From assembly GCA_903871545.1 (NCBI GenBank), contig CAIQHG010000042.1, positions 1 to 44,088 on the forward strand: a stretch of 44,088 nucleotides of DNA, in the 5' to 3' direction. Source of the stretch: an uncultured Burkholderiales bacterium (lineage in GTDB: Bacteria > Pseudomonadota > Gammaproteobacteria > Burkholderiales > Burkholderiaceae_C). The translations under genes and the position numbers were made by a program. The notes beneath the pieces are model-generated. The model ran no database searches. It had not been told where the DNA came from and worked only from the letters and a program-made list of their open reading frames with translations. Shown here piece by piece: positions 17,930 to 26,826 of the stretch. Each line of letters starts with the position of its first letter. Position 1 is the stretch's first letter.

Positions 17930-18376
17930 TCAGGCAGAAACATCAATTAAGCGTCCAAACTCGCCAGAGGTAGCCTTTTTAGATGCAGCACTCGCAGCGA
18001 CTGGTGATACCTCATTGGACCTGCTTGCGCCCTCAAGACTTCTAACCGCCATGGGCAACCTTGGAAACAGCGCAGAGGAGAAATACGAGCTATCTGCTTG
18101 CATAAGAATTGCAGTCTTTTGAGCAAAGTAAATTTGTCTTTTAGACAACTCTTCATTTATTTTGATCAAATAGGGATCAGCTTTCAAAGAGAGGTCAAAG
18201 GACCACAAATCTAAAATTGCTTTTTGGGCATTAACCACATTACCCTCTTTTAAAGCTTCCAGCAAAACTTTAAGCTTGCTTAGACGCCCGCCCCTGCGAG
18301 CTTGTGCGCTGCTGTGATTTTGACCATTCCAGTTGGAGCCCCAACCGTCAACTTTAAATCCATAATCTGTACTCAT
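17930..18376 (-). CDS. small unknown protein B, related to the protein at 17389-17694
   Basis: The 148-residue protein shares with protein A the N-terminal WGSNWNG (WGS at 12-14), the helical core around residues 40-90 with NAQKAILDLW and the PYLIKINEEL segment (68-77). It adds a C-terminal extension of about 55 residues, rich in Ala, Ser and Lys. The start is secure: GGAGGA lies six bases before the ATG. It is convergent with gene A, with 235 non-coding bases between them. An inverted duplication followed by divergence would explain the arrangement. No known domain is recognised. Confidence 0.7.
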   Translation of the reverse strand: MSTDYGFKVDGWGSNWNGQNHSSAQARRGGRLSKLKVLLEALKEGNVVNAQKAILDLWSFDLSLKADPYLIKINEELSKRQIYFAQKTAILMQADSSYFSSALFPRLPMAVRSLEGASRSNEVSPVAASAASKKATSGEFGRLIDVSA

Positions 18377-18494
18377 GGCGAGTCCTCCTTTTAAACTTTT
18401 ATAAGCTCTTCCCCTTAAAACTTGTCAAATTTGTATTCATAATAAAATCTCTCTAAACCATAGCAAATTAAATGCCAATACTACTTTGCCGCTT

Positions 18495-18611
18495 TCACGG
18501 CTTATCTTGGCTGAGCGCAGCGTAAGCCCAGACCACGGCAAATCCACTTACCAAAGCTATAGGAAATATCGCAATCACAGTCGCGATGGTGAGCCAAGTT
18601 TCAATGTCCAT
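18495..18611 (-). CDS. 38-residue single-helix membrane protein
   Basis: The frame encodes MDIETWLTIATVIAIF followed by a further hydrophobic stretch to about residue 32, ending with a short polar tail (SQDKP). One membrane helix is predicted at about residues 6-31. The ATG is preceded by GGAGGA with six bases of spacing, as strong a ribosome site as that of protein B, which is the main reason to believe in the gene. It lies upstream of gene B on the same strand, 118 bases away, and could share its transcript. I do not recognise a family. Confidence 0.6.
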   Translation of the reverse strand: MDIETWLTIATVIAIFPIALVSGFAVVWAYAALSQDKP

Positions 18612-18859
18612 GCTGTTTCCTCCTATCTGGAGCATTTTTGATGATTTAAGCACCTCACTCTAAAGTATCGGCATTAGGGTGAAAAACTATAAGGACATCA
18701 GGGTATTCAGATCACTTTTGTCACTGAATCGAGATAAAAACTGGTCTTTTTAAAAAACTAAGCGATAAAATGGTCCTGAAAATTTGGTGATTGATCTACG
18801 AATTTTTTTGACCTATTTCCTTGTAGTCACCACAAACTTACCTTAAAAAATTTAACCTT

Positions 18860-19246
18860 ATGAGACTTCTTCACACCATGCTTCGAGTTGGGGATCTACA
18901 AAGATCCATCAACTTTTATACACAGGTTCTAGGAATGCAGCTCCTTCGCACTACCGACCGACCTGATCAAAATTACTCACTTGCATTTGTGGGCTATGAG
19001 GGCAACCCACACCAAGCAGAGATTGAGCTGACCTACAACTACGGGGTTCAAAGTTATGATTTGGGTAGCGCTTTTGGCCATCTAGCCTTAGGCGCGAAAG
19101 ATGTCTATGAAACTTGCAATAAGATCCGCAGCGCAGGCGGTCTCATCACCCGAGAGCCAGGTCCAGTTAAAGGGGGCAACACAATCATTGCCTTCGTCAG
19201 TGATCCAGACGGTTACAAAATCGAACTTATCCAAAGAGACGATTGA
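18860..19246 (+). CDS. gloA: lactoylglutathione lyase (glyoxalase I)
   Basis: The 128-residue protein converts the hemithioacetal of methylglyoxal and glutathione to S-lactoylglutathione. All four metal ligands of the nickel-type bacterial enzyme are at their E. coli positions: H5, E56, H74 and E122. The ending [14 protein letters not shown] is typical. The gene has its own upstream region and converges with eda, with 21 bases between the stops. Its neighbourhood with the Entner-Doudoroff genes is reasonable, since methylglyoxal arises from triose phosphates. Confidence 0.96.
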   Translation: MRLLHTMLRVGDLQRSINFYTQVLGMQLLRTTDRPDQNYSLAFVGYEGNPHQAEIELTYNYGVQSYDLGSAFGHLALGAKDVYETCNKIRSAGGLITREPGPVKGGNTIIAFVSDPDGYKIELIQRDD

Positions 19247-19267
19247 CCTGGGATCTTAGATCGTTAT

Positions 19268-19909
19268 TTAGCGCTTTAAACGACTAGCTTCAAGGGCCAA
19301 GCTTGTGATCAAATTCCAGTCCTCTAGCTCTAAAGCTTGGGGCGGAACTAGCCAAGAACCACCCACACAAGCTACGTTTTTTAGAGCTAAAAACTCAACC
19401 GCATTGGCTAAGCTAATTCCCCCTGTAGGACAAAATGTAACGTTTGTAAACGGCCCCCCTAGAGCTTGTAACATTTTGACTCCACCAGCAGGCACAGCGG
19501 GAAAAAACTTTAGCTCATTGAATCCCAACTCCTGAGCAAGCATCACCTCACTCGCGGTGGATACGCCGGGCAAGAGCGCGAGCCCCAAATCCTTGCAAGC
19601 ATTCGCCACACTAAGCGTTAGTCCAGGACTCACAGCAAAACGCGCCCCTGCTTTAAAGGCCTCCTGTGCCTGATGCTCATTGCGAACGGTACCCACTCCC
19701 ACGACCACTGCGGGTACTTCGTTTGCAATGGCCCTAATAGCCTCTAATCCACTGGAGGTTCTAAGGGTCACCTCCAGCATCCGAATGCCACCGGCCAATA
19801 AGGCTTTAGCCAAAGGAACAGCTTGGCTAAGCTTATCAATAACTATTACAGGAATGACAGGTGCATCTTGCATAACCTCTAATGCGCTGAGGGTTTTTAA
19901 TCCATCCAT
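19268..19909 (-). CDS. eda: KDPG/KHG aldolase
   Basis: This 213-residue class I aldolase cleaves 2-keto-3-deoxy-6-phosphogluconate to pyruvate and glyceraldehyde-3-phosphate. The general base E46 is in LEVTLRT and the Schiff-base lysine K134 is in ELKFFPA; the phosphate loop CPTGGIS follows at 160-166. The start overlaps the end of edd by 13 bases, so translation is probably coupled. Together the two genes provide the Entner-Doudoroff branch of sugar breakdown. Confidence 0.95.
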   Translation of the reverse strand: MDGLKTLSALEVMQDAPVIPVIVIDKLSQAVPLAKALLAGGIRMLEVTLRTSSGLEAIRAIANEVPAVVVGVGTVRNEHQAQEAFKAGARFAVSPGLTLSVANACKDLGLALLPGVSTASEVMLAQELGFNELKFFPAVPAGGVKMLQALGGPFTNVTFCPTGGISLANAVEFLALKNVACVGGSWLVPPQALELEDWNLITSLALEASRLKR

Positions 19910-21735
19910 GATACGGCTCCCTCCTCAGCAGAGGCCACGTTCCTCCTAAAGCCACCAAACAACTCGCGCCCCAGACCGAACTTATTTTGCTCCACCAGAT
20001 CCACAGGCATCTTCGCGCACCCTCGCTCATCCCAAAGTTTTGAGTCTACCAACACATCTAATTCACCCGTGGTTAAATCAAGGTTTACGTAGTCCCCGCT
20101 TATCACTTTGGCTAAAGCGCCCCCAAGTGCAGCCTCTGGGGTTAAATGAATTGCGGCAGGCACCTGGCCGGACGCACCACTCATTCTGCCATCTGTTACC
20201 AAAGCGACTTTATAGCCCTTCGCCATCAATACGCTCAGTGGGGGTGTCAACTTGTGCAACTCTGGCATTCCGTTGGCACTTGGACCTTGCCAGCGGACCA
20301 CACAAACTACGCCGCCGTGTAACTTACAGAAATCCTCTAACTCACCCTTTTGGTAAGAAAGCAGTAACTCCTCTTGTGAGTTAAAGACCAAGGCAGGCGC
20401 CCTTACCTGGAGTAGCTCACTTGGCACGGCAGATGTTTTGATGACCCCTCTGCCCAAGTTGCCCCTCACTAACACCAGTCCCCCAGTGGGGCTAAAAGGG
20501 GATTTGGTTTCTCGCAGTATGGATGGATCCTTACTTTTGCCTGGGTTGGTCCAAATTAGTTTTTGATTTTGAAATTCAACTACGTTTGAATACTCCTGAA
20601 TTCCCCCTTGCCTAACCGTCATGACATCCGGGTGCATGAGGCCAGAGCTTAAAAGCTCCGCTATCACAAACCCGGGACCCCCACAAGCTTGGAATTGATT
20701 GACATCAGCTTCCCCATTTGGATACACCCTTGCAATAAGGGGCGTCACCTTGGAGAGCTCCGCAAAATCATCCCAATTAAGGCTAATTCCGGCAGCCTTT
20801 GCAACTGCGACCCAATGTATTAAATGATTAGTTGAGCCCCCAGTCGCCAAAAGCGCCACCACTGCGTTAACAATGCAGCGTTCATCTACTAAACGACCAA
20901 TGGGTGAAAACCGGGTTTTAAGCGTAATGCCAAGCACTGTCCTAACTGCCTCCCTTGTTAAGGCCTCTCTAGCTTCAAACTGAGTCGGATTTACAAATGC
21001 CGTTCCCGGCACATGAAGCCCCATTGCCTCCAGCAGCAATTGGTTGCTATTGGCAGTGCCGTAAAATGTACAGGTACCCTCGCCCGAGTATGCTTTGCTC
21101 TCCGAGTCTAGCAATTCGGCTCTGGAGACGAGTCCTTGCGCAGCTTTTTGTCGAACTTTTGATTTCTCAGAGTTCGCTAGTCCAGTTAGCATTGGTCCAG
21201 CGGGCACAAAAACAGTTGGCAAATGACCAAAGTGCAAAGCCCCAATCAATAGGCCTGGGACGATCTTGTCACACACGCCTAGCATGAGTGCCGCATCAAA
21301 CATGTCATGACTCAGCGATACCGCAGTGGCCATTGCGATCACGTCTCGACTGAATAAACTAAGCTCCATTCCTGGTGTTCCTTGCGTGACCCCGTCGCAC
21401 ATTGCTGGCACACCTCCAGCAACTTGAGCAGTTGCCGAGTGAAGTCGAGCCTCATCTTTGATGATATCGGGGAAGTACCGAAGAGGAGCGTGAGCAGAGA
21501 GCATGTCGTTGTAAGCGTTTACGATTGCAATATTAGGTGCGCGCTCGACCACCAATTTAAAACGATCGTCCTTGCCTAGGGCAGCAATTGCGTGCGCGAC
21601 GTTTGCGCATCCCAAGCGGTCGCTACCCCGTTCCCGCGTGGCCATGGCATCGACTCTTTGCAGATAAGATTGCCGTCTCAGGTGGCTTCTTTCTTTAATA
21701 CGCTCTGTAACTGATAGCACAACTGGATGGATCAT
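19897..21735 (-). CDS. edd: 6-phosphogluconate dehydratase
   Basis: A 612-residue member of the IlvD/Edd family that dehydrates 6-phosphogluconate to KDPG. Iron-sulfur cluster cysteines are visible in the AMCDGVTQGTPGME and GVCDKIVPG segments, and the C-terminal DGRMSGASGQVPAAIH motif is characteristic of Edd. I place the start at the ATG at 21735; an in-frame TTG four codons earlier is possible. The gene overlaps eda by 13 bases and lies 49 bases downstream of the MobA-like gene, so the three may form one operon. Confidence 0.95.
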   Translation of the reverse strand: MIHPVVLSVTERIKERSHLRRQSYLQRVDAMATRERGSDRLGCANVAHAIAALGKDDRFKLVVERAPNIAIVNAYNDMLSAHAPLRYFPDIIKDEARLHSATAQVAGGVPAMCDGVTQGTPGMELSLFSRDVIAMATAVSLSHDMFDAALMLGVCDKIVPGLLIGALHFGHLPTVFVPAGPMLTGLANSEKSKVRQKAAQGLVSRAELLDSESKAYSGEGTCTFYGTANSNQLLLEAMGLHVPGTAFVNPTQFEAREALTREAVRTVLGITLKTRFSPIGRLVDERCIVNAVVALLATGGSTNHLIHWVAVAKAAGISLNWDDFAELSKVTPLIARVYPNGEADVNQFQACGGPGFVIAELLSSGLMHPDVMTVRQGGIQEYSNVVEFQNQKLIWTNPGKSKDPSILRETKSPFSPTGGLVLVRGNLGRGVIKTSAVPSELLQVRAPALVFNSQEELLLSYQKGELEDFCKLHGGVVCVVRWQGPSANGMPELHKLTPPLSVLMAKGYKVALVTDGRMSGASGQVPAAIHLTPEAALGGALAKVISGDYVNLDLTTGELDVLVDSKLWDERGCAKMPVDLVEQNKFGLGRELFGGFRRNVASAEEGAVSWMD

Positions 21736-21784
21736 ATATAGGGTCAATGGTTTAAAAAACTGCTTTAATTAAAAGGAACTCGAC

Positions 21785-22366
21785 TCAAGTGCGGTTAATC
21801 CAGATCTTTCGAACTTTCTCAAGGAGCTCTGGTGTGTCCACATCTAATACACAGCCCGGGTCCTGCACCTGGATTAACACAGGAGGATACTCGCTCAAAA
21901 TTTCTTTGGCACCCTCGTCTCCACTTAGTTGGGTGAGACGGCTCAAAAAACCACTTGAAAATCCAACAGGATGTCCCCTTTGCCCCTCAAATACAGGCGC
22001 CACGGTGACCATATCAGAGTTCATGAGTTCTTGATATTTGGCAAGCTCGCGCCCCATTAACTCGATTGTCGCGCTTTGAATCAAGGGCAGATCAGCGGGC
22101 AAAATAAGCCATCCATTGGAGAGCTTTGATAGGGATACACCAGAGGCGATTGAGTCGCTCATCCCTGGATTCAAGATGTGCTCGACTGCCTTTGGCTCTA
22201 CAATGCATAGATCTAGACCGCTGAGTTGTGCGGCCCTTATGACGTGGTGTTTAACGCCGACTTCTCCAAGCAATGCATCTAATTTGTTACCCTGACCTCC
22301 ATGGGCTTTGAACCTTTCACTGCGACCAGCACAAAGAACAATCACAGTGGGTTGGATGGGTTTCAT
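21785..22366 (-). CDS. MobA-like NTP transferase domain protein
   Basis: The 193-residue protein has the Rossmann-like nucleotidyltransferase fold. The N-terminal loop VLCAGRSERF (residues 10-19) corresponds to LAAGxSxRMG of MobA/MocA, and ILPADLPLI (about 87-95) to the metal-binding PxDxP segment. A PVGFSSGFLSRLTQLSGDEGAKEIL stretch follows, like the GHPVLF...GDxGA region of MocA-type cytidylyltransferases. Relatives attach CMP or GMP to the molybdenum cofactor, often for xanthine-dehydrogenase-type enzymes. No molybdoenzyme genes are nearby, so the substrate is uncertain. It precedes edd on the same strand. Confidence 0.75.
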   Translation of the reverse strand: MKPIQPTVIVLCAGRSERFKAHGGQGNKLDALLGEVGVKHHVIRAAQLSGLDLCIVEPKAVEHILNPGMSDSIASGVSLSKLSNGWLILPADLPLIQSATIELMGRELAKYQELMNSDMVTVAPVFEGQRGHPVGFSSGFLSRLTQLSGDEGAKEILSEYPPVLIQVQDPGCVLDVDTPELLEKVRKIWINRT

Positions 22367-22428
22367 TCTAGATTTTCTAACATTCGTTGTGCTGTATTTT
22401 AAGCACTTAACACCTTGAGTACCAGACT

Positions 22429-23064
22429 ATGCAATCTCTTGCCGACATGCGCAAAAGCTACGAGCTAAAAGAGCTTGATGAAAAAGCTTCCTGCTCTTTG
22501 CCCCAGGATCAGTTCAGTATTTGGTTAGATGAGGCCATTGAGTCCAAAGTACCCGAGCCCAACGCAATGACTCTTGCCACTGTGGGGAGCGATCTTCGCC
22601 CTAGCACACGTATTGTATTGATAAAAAAATTAGCCCCAGACGGGATCATTTGGTATACCAATTACGACAGTAGAAAAGGCAAGGAATTGGCCGGTAACCC
22701 ATTTGCTTGCCTGCAGTTTCACTGGGTCGAGTTGGAAAGGGTAGTTCGAATTGAGGGACGGGTTGAAAAAATAGGTACGCAAGAAAGTGATGATTACTTT
22801 AACAGTCGCCCCCTTGAATCAAGAATAGGCGCATGGGCAAGCCCTCAAAGTCAAGTAATCGAGTCACGCACAGTGTTAGTTACAAAGGCAGCTGATTTTG
22901 CTGCCAAGTTCCTCTCAAACCCCCCAAGGCCCCCTCATTGGGGCGGCTATATCCTAAGACCTGATAGTTGGGAGTTTTGGCAGGGCCGTCAAAATAGGTT
23001 GCACGACAGACTGCGCTACACCCAATTAAATGGTGCGTGGGTTAGAGAGCGCTTAGCTCCTTAA
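22429..23064 (+). CDS. pdxH: pyridoxamine/pyridoxine 5'-phosphate oxidase
   Basis: The 211-residue FMN enzyme oxidises pyridoxine or pyridoxamine phosphate to pyridoxal phosphate. Signatures include the N-terminal MRKSYE segment, [18 protein letters not shown], the FMN-binding [12 protein letters not shown], and the C-terminal [17 protein letters not shown], the PNPOx dimerisation region. The length is normal. It is divergent from the MobA-like gene and convergent with dgkA. Confidence 0.96.
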   Translation: MQSLADMRKSYELKELDEKASCSLPQDQFSIWLDEAIESKVPEPNAMTLATVGSDLRPSTRIVLIKKLAPDGIIWYTNYDSRKGKELAGNPFACLQFHWVELERVVRIEGRVEKIGTQESDDYFNSRPLESRIGAWASPQSQVIESRTVLVTKAADFAAKFLSNPPRPPHWGGYILRPDSWEFWQGRQNRLHDRLRYTQLNGAWVRERLAP

Positions 23065-23105
23065 TTGGCACTTTTTTGTGAAGGGGTTTGCAAGCAGTCT
23101 CTCCC

Positions 23106-23504
23106 TCAGTATCCCTGCCACAAATGAAAGATAGCTGCCGACCAAACACCTACACACAAAATAAGACTCAGTAATACCGCTGCGCTTCCCAGGTCCTTAC
23201 ATCTTTTTGAGAGATCGTGCCAAGCAGGACCGATTCGGTCAATAGCCGTTTCTAAACCTGTGTTTAAGAGCTCGACAATCATAACCAACAACACACTTGC
23301 CACGAGTAAACTAATCTCTACCCAAGTTTTGCCAATCCAAAATGATGCAGGAATTAAAAGCAATGAAAGCCACAACTCCTGTCGAAAAGCGGGCTCGTAA
23401 AAGGCCGAGTGAAGGCCCTGCAATGAATAGCCTAGCGCATGGACAATGCGGTTGATACCTTTTCTTTGCTTTTGAGGATTACTAGGCTCAGTGTTATCGT
23501 TCAT
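23106..23504 (-). CDS. dgkA: diacylglycerol kinase
   Basis: The 132-residue membrane protein has three membrane segments and matches the small prokaryotic DgkA, which phosphorylates diacylglycerol to phosphatidic acid. Active-site residues E43 (FRQE), E78 and E85 (MIVELLNTGLETAIDRIG), K103 and D104 (RCKDLGSAAV) are all present. The N terminus (residues 1-17) is polar. The gene is divergent from ppk2. In the context of the downstream PlcP-like phosphoesterase, which would release diacylglycerol, this kinase is a plausible recycling step, though DgkA is also a general housekeeping enzyme. Confidence 0.93.
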   Translation of the reverse strand: MNDNTEPSNPQKQRKGINRIVHALGYSLQGLHSAFYEPAFRQELWLSLLLIPASFWIGKTWVEISLLVASVLLVMIVELLNTGLETAIDRIGPAWHDLSKRCKDLGSAAVLLSLILCVGVWSAAIFHLWQGY

Positions 23505-23644
23505 GAGAAAGTTTTTTGTAAACTGATGACCTATTTTAGTTACGATTAGGTGCTAGTGGTACCCCCCGATCTCAGTTTTTCGCAGTAATCAGCGACTATC
23601 GCCCAGTCAATGTTCAAATAAATTCAAAAATAACTTTTATGTCT

Positions 23645-23662
23645 GTGTCATCTATTTGTCAT
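23645..23662 (+). promoter_or_regulatory. candidate PhoB box upstream of ppk2
   Basis: Two direct 7-mers, GTGTCAT and TTGTCAT, are separated by CTAT; they match the consensus CTGTCAT at 6 of 7 bases each. Exactly 10 bases later comes TAGACT (23673-23678), a 4/6 fit to TATAAT, the same box-to--10 spacing as E. coli phoA. The ppk2 start codon lies about 190 bases downstream. The rest of the 347-base gap between dgkA and ppk2 (23505-23851) shows no gene. Confidence 0.55.
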
Positions 23663-23851
23663 GTCCGTTATTTAGACTAATCTTAAGTATGGGGTTGCCA
23701 CTTTGGAGATGAACAGTTGTGCTTCGATCATTTTTAATGCATTTGCGGGCGACATTATAAAAACTCAGTCGACATTGATGGTTCACCCAAACCTGGCTCC
23801 TTGTGCAAAGCGAAATAGCCACTTCAACAATCCTTTAAATCTCCCATCAGT

Positions 23852-24775
23852 ATGACTACCTCCAATTCAAAAACAGCTTCACAAGCCCAAATTAAAGAAG
23901 AATTTTTAGATGGTTACGACGAGGAGCTTGAGTTGGAATTAGATGAAGGTTTGATTGATCATTTAATGGATAGCTTTCCAGGCGAGGTGAGCCCTGAAGG
24001 CTCTTTGGACAGAAGAGTTTATTTTAAAGAACTCTTTCGCTTGCAGGGAGAATTGGTCAAATTGCAAGACTGGGTGGTTAAAGAGGGGCTCAAAATTGTG
24101 GTTATCTTTGAGGGCCGTGACGCAGCAGGAAAGGGCGGCGCGATCAAACGCATCACCCAACGACTAAACCCAAGGGTATGCAAAGTTACAGCCTTACCTG
24201 CCCCCACTCAGCGCGAGAAATCTCAGTGGTACTTTCAGCGCTACGTAAACCACCTCCCCGCTGCCGGGGAGATGGTGCTCTTTGATAGAAGCTGGTATAA
24301 CCGCGCAGGAGTCGAAAAAGTGATGGGCTTTAGCAATGCGGGTGAAGTGGAAGAGTTTTACCGAAGCGTTCCTGAGTTTGAAAAAATGTTAGTTCGCTCT
24401 GGAATTATCTTAATTAAATACTGGTTTTCCATCACCGACGAACAACAACATTTGCGCTTTAGTATGCGGATCAAAGATCCCCTAAAACAGTGGAAACTCA
24501 GCCCAATGGATTTAGAGTCAAGAAGGCTTTGGGAGGAATATACAAAAGCAAAAGAAGAGATGCTTGAGCGGACTCATATTTCTGAGGCGCCTTGGTGGAT
24601 TGTGGATGCAGTCGACAAAAAAAGGGCACGTCTCAACTGCATCAACCATCTTTTGGAGCAAGTCAAGTACGATGAGGTTCCACACGACTCCGTGAGCTTA
24701 CCCCCAAGAATCTATCACGACGACTACATCAGAAGACCCATTCCACCAGAGATGTTCGTTCCCTCCAAGTATTAG
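23852..24775 (+). CDS. ppk2: polyphosphate kinase 2
   Basis: The 307-residue protein is a single-domain PPK2, which moves phosphate between polyphosphate and nucleoside di- or monophosphates. The Walker A motif GRDAAGKGG is at 88-96, the lid-type arginine-rich region follows, and the Walker B segment LFDRSWYNRAG is at 143-153. Residues 1-45 are acidic and variable. Class I enzymes of this length usually phosphorylate ADP or GDP, but direction and nucleotide preference cannot be told from the motifs. A candidate PhoB box upstream would place it in the phosphate-starvation response. Confidence 0.94.
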   Translation: MTTSNSKTASQAQIKEEFLDGYDEELELELDEGLIDHLMDSFPGEVSPEGSLDRRVYFKELFRLQGELVKLQDWVVKEGLKIVVIFEGRDAAGKGGAIKRITQRLNPRVCKVTALPAPTQREKSQWYFQRYVNHLPAAGEMVLFDRSWYNRAGVEKVMGFSNAGEVEEFYRSVPEFEKMLVRSGIILIKYWFSITDEQQHLRFSMRIKDPLKQWKLSPMDLESRRLWEEYTKAKEEMLERTHISEAPWWIVDAVDKKRARLNCINHLLEQVKYDEVPHDSVSLPPRIYHDDYIRRPIPPEMFVPSKY

Positions 24776-24947
24776 ACGGCACTCTGAGTGCTTGTTGAAA
24801 TCACCCTCCTTAGAAAAAAACTCCTGCCTAATTCAAACGCACTTTAGCGTTGCAGCTTGGGCTTGATTTTGGGTTTGGTGCTATTGATTCGATCCTTTGT
24901 ATTAAAAGAGACTTAATTCGTTAATTTGACACAAAAATAAAAAGAAA

Positions 24948-24981
24948 CTTACATCAAACTTTCATAATTCAAAACCATAAT
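24948..24981 (+). promoter_or_regulatory. candidate PhoB box and -10 element upstream of olsB
   Basis: CTTACAT and CTTTCAT (24948-24954, 24959-24965) are separated by CAAA and match CTGTCAT at 5 and 6 of 7 bases. After 10 bases comes CATAAT (24976-24981), a 5/6 fit to TATAAT. Transcription would start near 24988, leaving a leader of about 20 bases before the olsB ATG. Confidence 0.55.
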
Positions 24982-25008
24982 GATTTTATGAAATATGTCG
25001 TGAACTAA

Positions 25009-25890
25009 ATGAACCTAGTACAAAATAATAAGAATGAATTTTCAGATCTAATACCCAACATAGATTTAAATAGCGACCCCGCTAAAAAAAATGCAGCTTT
25101 AGTAGAGTGTTTTGGTGTTTCCCCTGAACTTATTCTCCCCTCTGCAGGTTTTAGTCCCCAAAGCATAGAAGTTAGATGGGCCATTACTTCAGATGAAGTC
25201 ATCGCTGCCCAACGCCTTCGCCACAGCGTATTTAACTTGGAAATGGGTGGGCTCCCTGCCAACTCTGCTGCCCGCAGCGGTCTTGATATTGACCTATTTG
25301 ATGAGTTTTGCGAACATTTAATTGTGCTTGATGCGCAAACCAAAGAAGTCATTGGAACTTACCGAGTTTTAACCCCCACTCAGGCCCAAAGGGTAGGCAG
25401 CACCCATTTAGAAACTTTATTTGATTTGACCCGTTTAAGGCAGTACAAAGAGCACATGGTGGAGATTGGAAAAGGATGTGTTCACCCGGCTCACAGAAAC
25501 GGCGGCGTGATAATGGCTTTGTGGGGAGAGCTATTCAAATTTATGCGTCGTAATAAACTCGATTTGATGGTGGGCAGCACCAACATACCCATGACACAAT
25601 CACTTCCTTTAAGTGCAAAAATGGCGTCTAGCATTTGGACTCACGTTAAAGAGCACCACCTAGCCGCTATACAGTTTCACGTTAGACCACGACGCCCGTT
25701 ACCAGTAGAACAACTGGGCAGCGATCTCCCAGTTGAGCTCCCCCCTCTTATCCAAGCTTACCTGAGGTTAGGTGCAAAAGTACTGGGGCCCCCGGCTTGG
25801 CTTGCCAATTCCAACTCAGTGGACTTGCCCATGATGATGAGGTCAACTGAGCTTCACAGTAAGTACCAAAAACATTTCTTAGGTCTTTGA
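25009..25890 (+). CDS. olsB: L-ornithine N-alpha-acyltransferase (OlsB-like)
   Basis: The 293-residue protein belongs to the GNAT subgroup (PF13444-type) that contains OlsB. OlsB joins a 3-hydroxyacyl chain from acyl-ACP to ornithine, forming lyso-ornithine lipid, a phosphorus-free membrane lipid precursor. Diagnostic segments are QRLRHSVFNLEMGGLP (68-83), GLDIDLFDEFCEHLIV (91-106), IGTYRVL (115-121), and VEIGKGCVHPAHRNG (151-165) in the acyl-thioester site. OlsA, the second acyltransferase, is not in this window. The stop overlaps the start of the next gene by one base (TGATG), so translation is probably coupled to plcP. Confidence 0.82.
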   Translation: MNLVQNNKNEFSDLIPNIDLNSDPAKKNAALVECFGVSPELILPSAGFSPQSIEVRWAITSDEVIAAQRLRHSVFNLEMGGLPANSAARSGLDIDLFDEFCEHLIVLDAQTKEVIGTYRVLTPTQAQRVGSTHLETLFDLTRLRQYKEHMVEIGKGCVHPAHRNGGVIMALWGELFKFMRRNKLDLMVGSTNIPMTQSLPLSAKMASSIWTHVKEHHLAAIQFHVRPRRPLPVEQLGSDLPVELPPLIQAYLRLGAKVLGPPAWLANSNSVDLPMMMRSTELHSKYQKHFLGL

Positions 25891-26657
25891 TGCACTACAG
25901 AGCCATTTTCATGTCCGATTTGCACCTTGGCACACCCGGGTGTCAAGCGGAGTCAATTCTTGACTTTTTAAGAGAAAACGAAAGTGATTACTTATACCTT
26001 GTAGGCGACATAGTGGACGGTTGGCAATTGCGTCGCAAATGGTTCTGGCCCCAGGCTCATAACGATGTAGTCCAAAAATTACTTAGGATGGCCCGCAAAG
26101 GTTGCCACGTTGTATACATTCCGGGTAATCACGATGAATTCGCCAGAAACTTTGTTCAACACCACTTTGGTGGAATCGAGGTTTTAAAGGAAGCCGTGCA
26201 TACAACTGCAAATGGAAAGTCTTTGCTTTTAATTCACGGTGACTTCTTTGACGCCGTTGTGCAATATGCCAAATGGCTTGCCTATGTGGGAGACCATTTG
26301 TATGAATTTACTTTAAAGCTCAACCGTTACTTTAACCACTTAAGAGCGAAAATGGGCTTGCCGTATTGGTCTTTGTCTGCTTATTTGAAGCACAAAGTAA
26401 AACAAGCCGTAGCATTCACAAACGATTTTGAGATAGCTGTTGCCAGAGAGGCTAAACGAAGAGGCTTTCAAGGCGTTGTTTGCGGGCACATTCATCACGC
26501 AGAGATTAGAGAGATAGAGGGCATTTTGTACTGCAATGACGGCGACTGGGTAGAGAGCCGTACAGCCTTGGTCGAACACATGGACGGTCGACTAGAGATC
26601 GTTTATTGGGACCAATTGGTTGAGACTTCCAAATCGCTTGCGACTGCTACTACTTGA
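25890..26657 (+). CDS. plcP: PlcP-like metallophosphoesterase (phospholipase C of phosphate-starvation type; UDP-2,3-diacylglucosamine diphosphatase family)
   Basis: A 255-residue calcineurin-like phosphoesterase with the full metal-site series: D10 and H12 in SDLHLG, GD at 39-40 with VDGW, GNHDE at 79-83, an IHGDFFD segment and GHIHHAE near residue 195. It lacks a signal peptide. Annotation pipelines usually call such proteins LpxH-like, but the WQLRRKWFWPQAHNDVVQK (45-63) and HFGGIEV segments closely resemble the Sinorhizobium phospholipase C SMc00171 (PlcP), which removes phospholipid head groups during phosphate limitation. Linkage to olsB and to a glycosyltransferase supports that role. 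An in-frame TTG one codon upstream is possible; ATG is preferred. Confidence 0.7.
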   Translation: MHYRAIFMSDLHLGTPGCQAESILDFLRENESDYLYLVGDIVDGWQLRRKWFWPQAHNDVVQKLLRMARKGCHVVYIPGNHDEFARNFVQHHFGGIEVLKEAVHTTANGKSLLLIHGDFFDAVVQYAKWLAYVGDHLYEFTLKLNRYFNHLRAKMGLPYWSLSAYLKHKVKQAVAFTNDFEIAVAREAKRRGFQGVVCGHIHHAEIREIEGILYCNDGDWVESRTALVEHMDGRLEIVYWDQLVETSKSLATATT

Positions 26658-26826
26658 CTCGGTGGGTGGGTTTATTCCTAAAGAGCGATAAAGAAATAAG
26701 CCCCTTTTTCTGTTGATTGCAAACCTATGCAATTATCTAATAGGTTAGTAATAATGCTAATGTTAAGCTTAAGCTTAAATGACTGAAATAGATCCGTGAA
26801 CGATTCTTACCTAATTCTTTAAATTT

